Shown: positions 1 to 8,200 of the stretch, piece by piece
How the letters are laid out: every line of letters begins with the position of its first letter
Position numbering within the stretch: position 1 is the first letter of the stretch
Origin: an uncultured Granulosicoccaceae bacterium
Lineage (GTDB): Bacteria > Pseudomonadota > Gammaproteobacteria > Granulosicoccales > Granulosicoccaceae
Direction: 5' to 3'
Length of the DNA: 63,926 bases
Assembly (NCBI GenBank): GCA_937951345.1
Contig: CALFCF010000083.1
Coordinates: forward strand, 1 to 63,926
Notes under the pieces: generated by a model
The model's database searches: none
Told to the model about the DNA's origin: nothing
What the model saw: only the letters and a program-made list of their open reading frames with translations
Made by a program: the position numbers and the translations under genes

Positions 1-303
1 CGTGCCTGACGGATCAAACTGCATACCGTGGTACGGGCAAACGATACGTGAGCCGTGCACATGTCCTTCACTCAACGGTGCCCAGCGGTGGGGGCAACGG
101 TCGTACATTGCAACGGTCTCTCCGTCTTGCGTTCGATAGAGAACAACTGGTGTCTCAAGTAGCCACCGGGAGATGGGTTTTTCTGTTACTTCATCACTGA
201 GCGCTGCAACCCACCACATATTTCGCGGGTAGTTGTCCTGCAACATACCGTTCGGTATGCGCTGACCGGTTTTGGGGTAGTCTGTGTCTGTGTCTGTGTC
301 CAT
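1..303 (-). CDS. Rieske non-heme iron oxygenase, N-terminal part (cut by window edge)
   Basis: Translating the minus strand from the ATG at 303-301 gives 101 residues that run off the window. They contain a complete Rieske [2Fe-2S] site, CPHRWAPL followed by CPYHGMQF, the C-x-H/C-x2-H pattern of ring-hydroxylating oxygenases. The opening NYPRNMWWVAAL resembles the VanA (vanillate O-demethylase) type of single-component-terminal oxygenase; that family is known, the substrate here is not. The ATG overlaps the stop of the upstream PanB-like gene as TAATG, so translation is probably coupled. The first codons alternate Asp and Thr because of a hexanucleotide repeat. The catalytic iron domain lies outside the window. 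Confidence 0.85.
   Translation of the reverse strand, partial: MDTDTDTDYPKTGQRIPNGMLQDNYPRNMWWVAALSDEVTEKPISRWLLETPVVLYRTQDGETVAMYDRCPHRWAPLSEGHVHGSRIVCPYHGMQFDPSGT
281..300. repeat. Hexanucleotide repeat TCTGTG (about 3.3 copies)
   Basis: Three TCTGTG units and a partial fourth lie inside the first codons of the Rieske gene and encode the Asp-Thr run after the initiator Met. A change of copy number would add or remove two residues without shifting the frame. Confidence 0.9.
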
Positions 304-1175
304 TAGGATTCTTCACATGAATCAGATTGCTTTAGCAGTTGTGTCAGCTTTTCTGATTCTTCGGTTTTCATAGAGTAGCTGTGTTCTACGTCTGGAAACG
401 TACCGTTACGTACATCTTCTGCATAGGCGCTGAACGCGTTGGTCGCAATTTCCGCGATGTTGCTATAGCGTTTGGCAAATTTTGGTTTAAACGTATCGAA
501 TGCACCGAGTAGATCGTAGCCATTTAACAATTGGCACGTTCCGGCTGAGCCGGCACCAATCGAAAAGGTGAAAATCCCGACGGCTTCATCAACCGCCTTG
601 CCCACCTCATACGGCATGGCTTCCATCTCAAGTCCGATTGCACCCGCCTCTTCGATTGCGCAGGCATTGTCGATGATTTTAATCGCGTCTTCGGCTGTGC
701 GCCCCTGCATTTTGAACCCACCGAGAGAGTGAATGCGATGTGGTAATAAGCCCACATGGCTCATAACCGGAACGCCTGCATCGGCAACTGCTTTGATAGT
801 ACTGAACATTTCGCGACCTCCTTGCAGTTTAACCGCTTCCGCACCGCCTTCTTTTATCAATCGAAGTGCGTTCAACACGGCGATTTCCGGTGTGGCATAT
901 GACCCGTATGGCATCGAAACCAGACAAAATGTATTAGGGGCGCCACGACGTACCGCACGACAATGATCAATCATCTGATCAACTGTCATCGCCAGCGTAT
1001 TTTCGTGTCCGTGGAGTGTCATACCCAAACTGTCTCCGACACCAACAATATCAACACCGGCACGTTCTGCCCAGGCAGCGGTCAATGCTTCGCCGATTGC
1101 TACCATAACAAGGCGTTCGCCTGCTGCCTTCTTCAGTCTGAGATCGGGTATGGTTATTTTTTTCCGGTCACTCAT
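303..1175 (-). CDS. PanB-like ketopantoate hydroxymethyltransferase family protein
   Basis: 290 residues matching the PanB TIM-barrel family along its length: VGDSLGM near residue 45, AVRRGAP, YATPE, the lid motif GGFKMQGR and a C-terminal IGAG. Canonical PanB condenses methylene-tetrahydrofolate with 2-oxoisovalerate to make ketopantoate. Aligned by eye to E. coli PanB, metal ligand D45 (here D48), K112 (K116) and E181 (E185) are kept. The second metal ligand D84 is Ser87, and E114 is Gln118. It heads a unit with a Rieske oxygenase and lies divergent to a MarR regulator, with no panC beside it. I infer a catabolic paralogue rather than the housekeeping enzyme. Confidence 0.8.
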   Translation of the reverse strand: MSDRKKITIPDLRLKKAAGERLVMVAIGEALTAAWAERAGVDIVGVGDSLGMTLHGHENTLAMTVDQMIDHCRAVRRGAPNTFCLVSMPYGSYATPEIAVLNALRLIKEGGAEAVKLQGGREMFSTIKAVADAGVPVMSHVGLLPHRIHSLGGFKMQGRTAEDAIKIIDNACAIEEAGAIGLEMEAMPYEVGKAVDEAVGIFTFSIGAGSAGTCQLLNGYDLLGAFDTFKPKFAKRYSNIAEIATNAFSAYAEDVRNGTFPDVEHSYSMKTEESEKLTQLLKQSDSCEES

Positions 1176-1259
1176 GTGCGCCTTGTGACAGTGATGAGTC
1201 GTCTAAAAAACGTCCGATCGTTTATGACGTATCGCTTAGCTGACTACGCGTGTTGAAAA

Positions 1260-1289
1260 TGTTCCATTTGGAACAATACCCCGGTATTG
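1260..1289. promoter_or_regulatory. Two adjacent palindromes, likely MarR operators
   Basis: TGTTCCATTTGGAACA (1260-1275) has perfect 7-bp arms around TT. It overlaps by two bases CAATACCCCGGTATTG (1274-1289), with perfect 7-bp arms around CC. They lie between the divergent starts of the PanB-like gene (1175) and the MarR gene (1365). The arm length and central position fit dimeric winged-helix regulators such as MarR. Which palindrome, if either, is bound by the neighbouring regulator is inference. Confidence 0.6.
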
Positions 1290-1364
1290 TAATGGTTTCG
1301 TATCGCGATTGCCATAATCGGGATTGGATCTCACGCAAACGTGAACAAAGGCTGAACACTTTCA

Positions 1365-1841
1365 ATGGCTGTAAAAACACACCCTGATGCGGGGATCTTT
1401 CTGGATGAGGTGGAATTCAGGGATGCTGCGCTACTGTCGTTCGTAACAAGCGCAATCATCGTTCCGGCTTATGACGAAATTCATGCATGTCATGGAATTA
1501 TCCGTGCCGAGTACCTGTTGCTCCTGTGTTTATCCCATTTTGATGTCTTGACCGCACAGGATGTGTCGGAGCTGACAGGTCGTCCTCGAAATTCCATCTC
1601 CCGGGCAGTCAGTCGCATGGTAGGAAAGGGGTATATAGAGAAAAGACCGGATTCGTATGACAAGCGTCAGTCAATACTTAAGATAACCGCAAAAGGATTC
1701 AAGGTGCATAAGGCGGTAGCTGCTCAAATGACACACTCACAGGAAGCTGTATTGGGTGGATTAACCGAGAAGGAACGCAGTACGCTCGTGCAAATACTCC
1801 GAAAAGCTGCGCTGGCTAAAGTGGAAGATACTTGTGGCTAG
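1365..1841 (+). CDS. MarR-family transcriptional regulator
   Basis: 158 residues with the MarR winged-helix layout. The recognition-helix region reads TAQDVSELTGRPRNSISRAV (about residues 65-84). The wing follows, KGYIEKRPDSYDKRQSILKI, with the Asp-x-Arg signature of the family, then a C-terminal dimerisation helix. Such proteins usually repress a divergent operon and release it on binding a small phenolic or acyl ligand. It faces away from the PanB-like/Rieske unit, so control of that unit and of itself is the simplest reading. The stop codon lies within the left arm of a terminator hairpin. Confidence 0.9.
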   Translation: MAVKTHPDAGIFLDEVEFRDAALLSFVTSAIIVPAYDEIHACHGIIRAEYLLLLCLSHFDVLTAQDVSELTGRPRNSISRAVSRMVGKGYIEKRPDSYDKRQSILKITAKGFKVHKAVAAQMTHSQEAVLGGLTEKERSTLVQILRKAALAKVEDTCG

Positions 1842-1882
1842 CCTGCTCTATTCATGAAGGGTTCGTGAATAGAGCAGGCTAG
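1838..1882. terminator. Strong bidirectional hairpin terminator
   Basis: A perfect 17-bp inverted repeat (CTAGCCTGCTCTATTCA and its complement) spans 1838-1854 and 1866-1882, with extra pairing inside the loop. It lies between the convergent ends of the MarR gene and pilE, whose stop is only 8 bp further on. There is no long U tract, but the stem is unusually stable and should insulate both transcripts. Confidence 0.75.
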
Positions 1883-1889
1883 AGCGCTA

Positions 1890-2321
1890 CTATTTCCAGC
1901 AGACGTCTGCCTGGTTGCCAGTTGCAGTTTTATTGCCCTGATGATCGAGGGTCAGTGATTGGCAATCTTCATCTGATACCTGGCTCCTGCCCGGTGTCGC
2001 TACGGCAGTAAGAGTAAACGTATTCTGTGTTCGTGTTTCTTCAAGCTGATAGTAACCCTCTCGCGATTCAGTCGCCAGAAGGCAATCAGCATCGTATGAG
2101 CCGATAAAAGTCAGGCATCGTTCGAGAATCATCGCATTATTGTTGAGAAGTGTCTGGGCATCGAGTCTGCGTTTTTCGGTCAGATAATGTCCGTAAGCGG
2201 GTACCGCCAATGCTGCGAGAATGCCGATAACAGCCACAACTATCATCAGCTCAATAAGCGAGAAGCCACGGATACGTGCACGATGCGACGATCTTATGTT
2301 TGTAGGCAATTTGAAGTTCAT
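1890..2321 (-). CDS. pilE: Type IV minor pilin, PilE-like
   Basis: 143 residues from the ATG at 2321, chosen because it follows a clear AAAGG Shine-Dalgarno; an upstream in-frame ATG (2342) has none. A basic leader ends in RG, then the class III prepilin segment FSLIELMIVVAVIGILAALA with Glu at +5 for PilD processing. The C-terminal half has cysteines spaced like the disulfide-bonded D-loop of PilE/FimU-type minor pilins (DCQSL...DVCWK). It is the last gene of the fimT-pilV-pilW-pilX-pilE unit, which primes pilus assembly and forms the tip complex. A major pilin role is less likely given this setting. Confidence 0.85.
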   Translation of the reverse strand: MNFKLPTNIRSSHRARIRGFSLIELMIVVAVIGILAALAVPAYGHYLTEKRRLDAQTLLNNNAMILERCLTFIGSYDADCLLATESREGYYQLEETRTQNTFTLTAVATPGRSQVSDEDCQSLTLDHQGNKTATGNQADVCWK

Positions 2322-2366
2322 GTTACCTTTCGCCTCTGGCAATTCATACAGATCCTTAACCGGTAG

Positions 2367-2957
2367 CTAACGGGTCAGAGCTAATGTGCTTTCGGCTGCC
2401 GCTTGTATATCGTCGTTGCTACCCTTACCGTAGGCTTCAATGCTATACAACACAACTTCGCGACTACCGTTGCTCAGACGACCATAATCACCACTGCCTG
2501 TACCAAGATTGACGATACCGGTACCACCGTCCGAGATGTAATTACCAATCTGCTCTGAAGCAAACACAGGTGGAGAGGACACCCCGAGTATCAGCCCCGT
2601 GTCCACAAGCCTTTCTCCATCGGACACGGTGTCTTTCCACCATCTATCCGGTCGTGACCCTTGTGAGAAAAGTCCTTCGCTTGCGGAAGTGTCTGAAAAC
2701 ACGCGATCGATAGACAATTTCTTTACGTAGTTTTCCCCAACGGCAAGTGCAGAATCGATGGATTGGAAGACGCGATCCCGCTGAATAGATGCAGAAGAGA
2801 CTTTTTGCGTGCTTTCTGACATATTGATCATTGAATTCGCCATTACCAGAACAATCGTAAGAAGAACCAATACAGAAATCAGTGTGTAACCTTGCTGAGA
2901 TTTTCTGCCGTTTGTTGACTTAGCTTTTCTTGGTTGGCTTAAGTTGCTTTTGTTCAT
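2367..2957 (-). CDS. pilX: Minor pilin / pilus assembly protein PilX-like
   Basis: 196 residues from the ATG at 2957, one base beyond the pilW stop codon and preceded by an AGGAA ribosome site; a longer reading into pilW is possible but unlikely. The leader ends QQG, followed by a hydrophobic helix YTLISVLVLLTIVLVMA. Position +5 is Ser instead of Glu, as is common for PilX/GspK-type subunits that sit at the fibre tip. The rest is low in similarity but rich in Ser and Gly. Position between pilW and pilE matches the Pseudomonas-type cluster. Confidence 0.75.
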   Translation of the reverse strand: MNKSNLSQPRKAKSTNGRKSQQGYTLISVLVLLTIVLVMANSMINMSESTQKVSSASIQRDRVFQSIDSALAVGENYVKKLSIDRVFSDTSASEGLFSQGSRPDRWWKDTVSDGERLVDTGLILGVSSPPVFASEQIGNYISDGGTGIVNLGTGSGDYGRLSNGSREVVLYSIEAYGKGSNDDIQAAAESTLALTR

Positions 2958-2958
2958 G

Positions 2959-3744
2959 CTAATTCCTGATAGCTGATGCCACGACCACTTCCTTGTAAAT
3001 GCGAAAATCGTCAGATGTACGATCTTCACCGTTGAAGGAATAATTCTGGTTGAAGTTCAATGCGCCATCTTCACTTGATAACAGCAGTCGGATACGTAAC
3101 AAACGCGTATTGGAAAAATCCTCATCAGTTGCCTCTGTTGCAAGAATAATTTCATCAATCGAACTGTCGTTATTACGATCTATGCCAATTTCGACAAGCA
3201 TTTCGTCAATACCCGTAGATGAAGTGCTACCAGATACTGATTGCGTGTCGTCTGCTACCGTACAGCCCAGTTGTCGATCAATGAGAAAAAAGCGTGTTTC
3301 TACTATTTCGTCCTGTGAAACTGTGTCTCCCATACAGGAAAATATCGTTCCATCGGCTTCGCCATCTATTGTGCTTGCACCGCTATGTCTGAACGTAATG
3401 GATGCACCATCTGCTTTAATCACTTGTCCAGCTTCCCAGTCGCCGGCGACTGCTGGGAATACCACGTTCTGATGCTGCACTGGCAAGTGACGTGTACTGA
3501 TCAGAGAATCGTCAATACTTCTGTAAGCAATCTGCGAGAGTTGATGCTGAAATAGCTGCGTCAGCAATGTAGCCTCTTCCTGTAACTTTCTAATGTTTGA
3601 CACTCTGTGTCTGGAATCCGCTGACGTGCTTACGATAGTTGTTGATCCAAGTAATACAATACTTGCAATTACCAGCACGATCAGCATTTCAAGCAGAGTA
3701 AATCCGCTGTGCCTGTGGTTAGAATTTGGCTTGCCAATAATCAC
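2959..3744 (-). CDS. pilW: Type IV pilus minor pilin PilW
   Basis: 261 residues. The prepilin leader ends HSG and is followed by FTLLEMLIVLVIASIVLLGS with Glu at +5. The large C-terminal domain, about 230 residues, is the length expected for PilW, the biggest of the minor pilins. It contains a segment (EIGIDRNNDSSIDEII) typical of PilW proteins. The stop sits one base from the pilX start, so the two are likely coupled. Together with FimT, PilV, PilX and PilE it is expected to form the initiation complex that docks PilY1. Confidence 0.85.
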   Translation of the reverse strand: MIIGKPNSNHRHSGFTLLEMLIVLVIASIVLLGSTTIVSTSADSRHRVSNIRKLQEEATLLTQLFQHQLSQIAYRSIDDSLISTRHLPVQHQNVVFPAVAGDWEAGQVIKADGASITFRHSGASTIDGEADGTIFSCMGDTVSQDEIVETRFFLIDRQLGCTVADDTQSVSGSTSSTGIDEMLVEIGIDRNNDSSIDEIILATEATDEDFSNTRLLRIRLLLSSEDGALNFNQNYSFNGEDRTSDDFRIYKEVVVASAIRN

Positions 3745-3794
3745 GGTATTCTTACCTTGTCAGAAAATCTTTAAGTAAGTTTCATATACAACGA

Positions 3795-4259
3795 TCAGAG
3801 CGATGCTCTAACGTTGTAGGTTATGGTATCTTCACCTGGTATGACTTTTTCTCTCCATCGAAGAGAAACCGTGCAACCCTGGTCGTCGCAGTCGATTCTT
3901 CCTGTGCCAGCGGGAAGTTGGGTTCGTACTCTCGATCGCCACTCGGTGACCAAATTCTGTGCTATCGCATTGCCTGCATCGGCAGTTGTGTCTTCATCGA
4001 AGTCGATATTGTAAACACCCTCGCCAGCACTCGTGCTGTCGGCTTTGAGTATTTCCAGCATTTCGTGAGCAATATTGTTGACGTTACCATGCACCTCGGC
4101 TGTTCTAATGGACGTAAGCGATAGAATATTTATATTGCCGATGGCTAAAGCACCGAAGGCAAATATAACGACAGCGAACAGCACTTCAACCAACCCAACA
4201 CCTGTCTGTGTGTGAAAATCTGGTTTTCTATACGCGAAAGTATGTGTATTTCTATTCAT
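3795..4259 (-). CDS. pilV: Type IV pilus modification/minor pilin PilV
   Basis: 154 residues with a 20-residue basic leader ending TG, then VGLVEVLFAVVIFAFGALAI with Glu at +5. Conserved PilV features follow, such as the helix continuing through RTAEVHGNVNNIAHEMLEIL and a Cys pair (DCDDQGC) near the C-terminus. It is a PilD-processed inner-membrane subunit of the minor-pilin priming complex. It precedes pilW by 50 bp in the same direction. Confidence 0.85.
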   Translation of the reverse strand: MNRNTHTFAYRKPDFHTQTGVGLVEVLFAVVIFAFGALAIGNINILSLTSIRTAEVHGNVNNIAHEMLEILKADSTSAGEGVYNIDFDEDTTADAGNAIAQNLVTEWRSRVRTQLPAGTGRIDCDDQGCTVSLRWREKVIPGEDTITYNVRASL

Positions 4260-4347
4260 CGCAATATGTAACGTTGTCTACGGTACTGGGTTTTCATCCC
4301 CGTATATCCTTCTAAATTACTACTTCGAATATGGATGCTTTTACTGT

Positions 4348-4851
4348 TTAGCGCGAAACTATTCGTCCAATTCGATTTAAATCAAGTCTTTGCTCGAAGT
4401 TTCCTTTCGCTGCAGTAATCGCAGCTGATTGCATCGTGAATCCTCTGTAGTTGAAGTCCACACTGTTCAGTGCAGCTCCGTCTTCGGTGGCAAGTGACAG
4501 ATTTACCTTTGCCGAGTTGATTTCTTCCCGTTTAATAAATGCATCCTGATTATCGAATACACCATCGTTATTTTTGTCATGATAAACAATCCATCCTTCG
4601 CCAAATCCTGAATTGCAGTCGTCGCCGTTATCACTTCCGCATACTCTTACCCAACCACCCCGTTTTATTGCTTCTATCCTGGCCAGTACCAGTGACGAGT
4701 GCAGATCAGATGAAGCGGCTCGTGAATTTGTGTCATCCGTAAAGCTCCTGTATGACACTGAGGCTATGGTAATAATTAGAAGAAAAATAGCGACTGCTAT
4801 CAGTATCTCCAACAAAGTAAATCCCTTTTGGGTTTCAATGCGACTATTCAT
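4348..4851 (-). CDS. fimT: GspH/FimT-family minor pilin
   Basis: 167 residues from the ATG at 4851; a GTG at 4890 would add 13. The short leader MNSRIETQKG is followed by FTLLEILIAVAIFLLIITIA, with Glu at +5. The C-terminal domain carries family motifs: LHSSLVLARIEAIKRGG, the Cys pair VCGSDNGDDC, and GWIVYHDKNNDGVFD. These are typical of FimT/FimU (GspH family) pseudopilins at the base of the tip complex. It is the first gene of the minor-pilin operon. Its promoter should lie in the 340-bp region shared with pilY1. Confidence 0.85.
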   Translation of the reverse strand: MNSRIETQKGFTLLEILIAVAIFLLIITIASVSYRSFTDDTNSRAASSDLHSSLVLARIEAIKRGGWVRVCGSDNGDDCNSGFGEGWIVYHDKNNDGVFDNQDAFIKREEINSAKVNLSLATEDGAALNSVDFNYRGFTMQSAAITAAKGNFEQRLDLNRIGRIVSR

Positions 4852-5232
4852 ATGGATGCGCTTGCACTGTTGTCTATTTGGCTTTTCCACAACGTTAGTA
4901 GCGGCCGCTGATTGAAAAAAAACACCCTTTACACTGCAACGGGCAAGCAGTGCGAAATATCACAGTATGTGATTTGTTCTAGATTCAAAGTCATGGATCG
5001 GTCTGTGAAATATATCTGTGTTTTTGGTGGTGATATGTACGGGAGTTTCTTATGCCGTATAGATCGTTTCAGTTCTGTTTGTTTTTGGCCGCTAGTTAAT
5101 GCACGAAAGTCTAGGTGTGACCATCCTGAACTCACACTGAGTTGTGTTGTAGCGAGAGATAGAAGCGTTTTGTGCTTCTCTTCTGCGTCACGACAAACTA
5201 CTACGGCATTTAGCTCTTGAGGGAAGTACTCA
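4852..5232. promoter_or_regulatory. Divergent promoter region between fimT and pilY1
   Basis: About 380 bp with no convincing gene. It must carry promoters for both the minor-pilin operon and pilY1. A small palindrome TCACAGTATGTGA (4959-4971) is visible; its half-sites resemble CRP/Vfr but the 3-bp spacing is wrong, so I assign no factor. I could not pick convincing -35/-10 pairs by eye. Confidence 0.4.
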
Positions 5233-8200
5233 ATGTTATTTAATACATTGGATAACAAAAAATTGGTTGATTCAGTTCGACGGTTATCGCCCGGCAAGAA
5301 GCTGGCTATTTGTACCACTTTACTGCTGTTGTTCGCGAAGTCGACAGCCGTACAAGGCAGGGAGATGAATCTGCCTGATCTACCGCTGATTGTTGACGGT
5401 ACAAAAACGTCATTGTTGCAGTTGGTCATGCAACGTGACAATAAGCTTTTTTTTGAAGCCTATCCGACTTATGTGGACCTAAACGATGATGACGTATTGG
5501 ATACAACGTTCAAACCGCACGAGATAGACTATTTCGGGTACTTTGACTCAAACCTGTGTTATCAGACTTTTAATGATCATCTGGAACCGGTAAGTCACAC
5601 TGACGATAAAAAATGTGGCAACAGTTGGAGTGGTGATTTTCTTAACTACATGACCATGACGCGCATGGATGTATTGCTCGCCGCCCTTTATGGCGGAAAA
5701 CGAGTTGTGGATACCCAGTCTGAAACCCGTTTACGACGCGCTTTTGTGCCCTGGGAAAATCACACATGGGGAATGGAATATGAGTCTGAAGCCAAGAGTG
5801 GTTTCAGAATTTCTGATTACACACCAATCCCGGAACCTCTGACGGGTATGGTTCATCATTTCGCGACCAATAATATCCAAAGAAACGATGTGCCTTTTTT
5901 GCGTGTCAGGCGCAATGTCACTGGACGAATCTGGGAGTGGGTGGATAAAGAACGTACACAGGGTGATGGAGAGGCAGATGACAATGTGATTCTGGATGTG
6001 ACTGTGTGTAAAGAAGGATTTCTTGAGGAGTTTTGTAAGCTGTACCCTGATGGATCTTACAAACCAACCGGGCTGTTGCATGAGTTTGGCGAAAATAACT
6101 CAATGTATTTCAGTTTGTTGACCGGTTCGTTCGAGAACAATCTTCAAGGCGGTGTGCTTCGTCAAAGTATGGGGTCGTTTGGTGAAAAGGAGGTGGACCC
6201 GATTACCGGCATTTTTACGCGAAATCCAGGTATTGTGACAACACTTGACGGCCTTCAGATACCGAACGACTATTACCTGGAATCTGTAATGACCGACTGC
6301 CCCTGGATACCGAACCGTCCGTTTGCTAACGGTGAGTGTAAAGCCTGGGGTAATCCAATAGCTGAAATGATGTTTGAAGGTATGCGCTATTTCACCGGTG
6401 TAAAACAACCTTCTCCGGAATTCGTCACCAGCGGTGGCGTTGATGGAGACCTTGGACTGGAACCAGCTACCTGGGATGACCCGTACTCGCCAGATCAGCC
6501 TTATGGTCAATGTTCAGGCGCCTTTCAGTTAGTCATTAGTGATCCAAGCCCATCGTTCGACGGGGATCAACTTCCCGGGAGCGAGTTCTCGAGTTATACG
6601 GGCCCCGGCTTGGGTGACATGCATGTTGGCGATCTGGCAGATGTAATTTCAAACAATGAAAATACACTTCCCGGATTGAAATTTATTGGTGAGACCACGG
6701 CGAATGCTGACCGTGCTCCATCGCCGAAGTTGGTAGAGAGTTTCCGCACCATACGTGGTCAGGCACCAGAGGCACCACACCGTGAAGGTAGCTATTACGC
6801 ACCAAGTGTTGCTTACTACGGAAATTCAAATGATCTCCGACCGGATGTACAAGGGGAGCAAACAGTCGGTAACTATACCCTGGCTTTAGGTTCACCGTTA
6901 CCGGCCATCGATGTAGATACAAGCGGCGGCACTATCAGTTTTGTACCCTTTGCCCGGACAATTGAAGGGTGCCAAGGCACAGACGGATACCGTCCAACTA
7001 ATGCCATTGTTGGATTTAACGTCGAGTCCATCCAGGACAATTCTGCAAGCTTCCGAGTTTCGTTCGAAGATATGGAACAAGGCGCAGACAATGATATGGA
7101 TGCGATCTCCCGCTACTCCTATGAAGTCGTTGGTGATCAGGTTGTCATGACCGTCGACAGCATTGGAGCAACTGGTTGCTATATTCAGCACATGGGGTAT
7201 TCAGTGTCTGGTTCGACGCAGGATGGTGTTTATTTGGTTGTTCGGGATACTGACACCGAACCCGCTGATGATGTTGATTATGAGTTGGATGTTCCTCCGG
7301 GGCAGTTACCCGGTGGTGTCTGGAACGATGGTCAGGCTTTACCGTTGACGAGCACATTGACGTTCACTGCCGCAGCTGAACCTGCTGCTGAAGTGTTGGA
7401 ATCGCCTCTGTGGTACGCCGCCAAATGGGGTGGATTCTCTGATAACAACGAGGACGGTATCCCACAGCAAAGCGAATGGGATGCAGACCGGGACGGCACA
7501 CCGGACAACTTCTTTGAAGTGACAAACCCGGCAGAAATGCTTGTCACAATGCGCCAGGTTTTCCAGCAAATCAGTGAGAGCGCTGCTGCCGCTACTGCAG
7601 TGGTTTCAAGTAGCGGATCACTGCGCACAGGTAATAAAATTTATCGTTCCAACTTTTTAAGTGGTGCATGGACGGGTGACGTGTTATCACAAAGCATCGA
7701 CGATATGGGTAATATATCTGAAATCCCGGATTGGAGTGCTAAGGAAGCATTGCGTGAACAGGTAGCACGTGGTAGCAGAGAAATCATAACGTACAACCCG
7801 GACAGTAAAACCGGTGTGCCGTTTGAATGGCCGGCGAATTCAGCCAGACCAACCGATGCTGAACTCAGTGCAAGGCAAGTACGGGCACTGTCAATCAACC
7901 CGGTTAATGGCCGAGCGGATAGATTAGGAGCTGATCGTGTTGCATACCTACGCGGTGAGCACAGGGAACATTTCCGTGCTCGTGATGATGTTCTCGGTGA
8001 CATCGTGCATTCAAATCCAATTCTGGTTGGAGCGCCTTCTAATCTGTACCCGGATAACTGGGGCGCGGGTGCTGCTGAAAACGCGAAGCCATATACGGAA
8101 TATGCACGCAGACACCGTAACCGTCAGCGCGTTGTGTACGCTGGCGCTAACGACGGTATGCTGCACGCATTTGATGCCGGTCAATGGAATGGCACTGAGT

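Noticed and set aside
4959-4971. CRP/Vfr-like palindrome TCACAGTATGTGA upstream of pilY1
   Set aside because: The half-sites are in the reverse order and only 3 bp apart; the CRP consensus needs TGTGA-N6-TCACA.
4929-5441. Minus-strand open frame across the fimT-pilY1 gap
   Set aside because: It overlaps the pilY1 signal-peptide region, lacks a ribosome site, and has an amino-acid pattern with no family resemblance.
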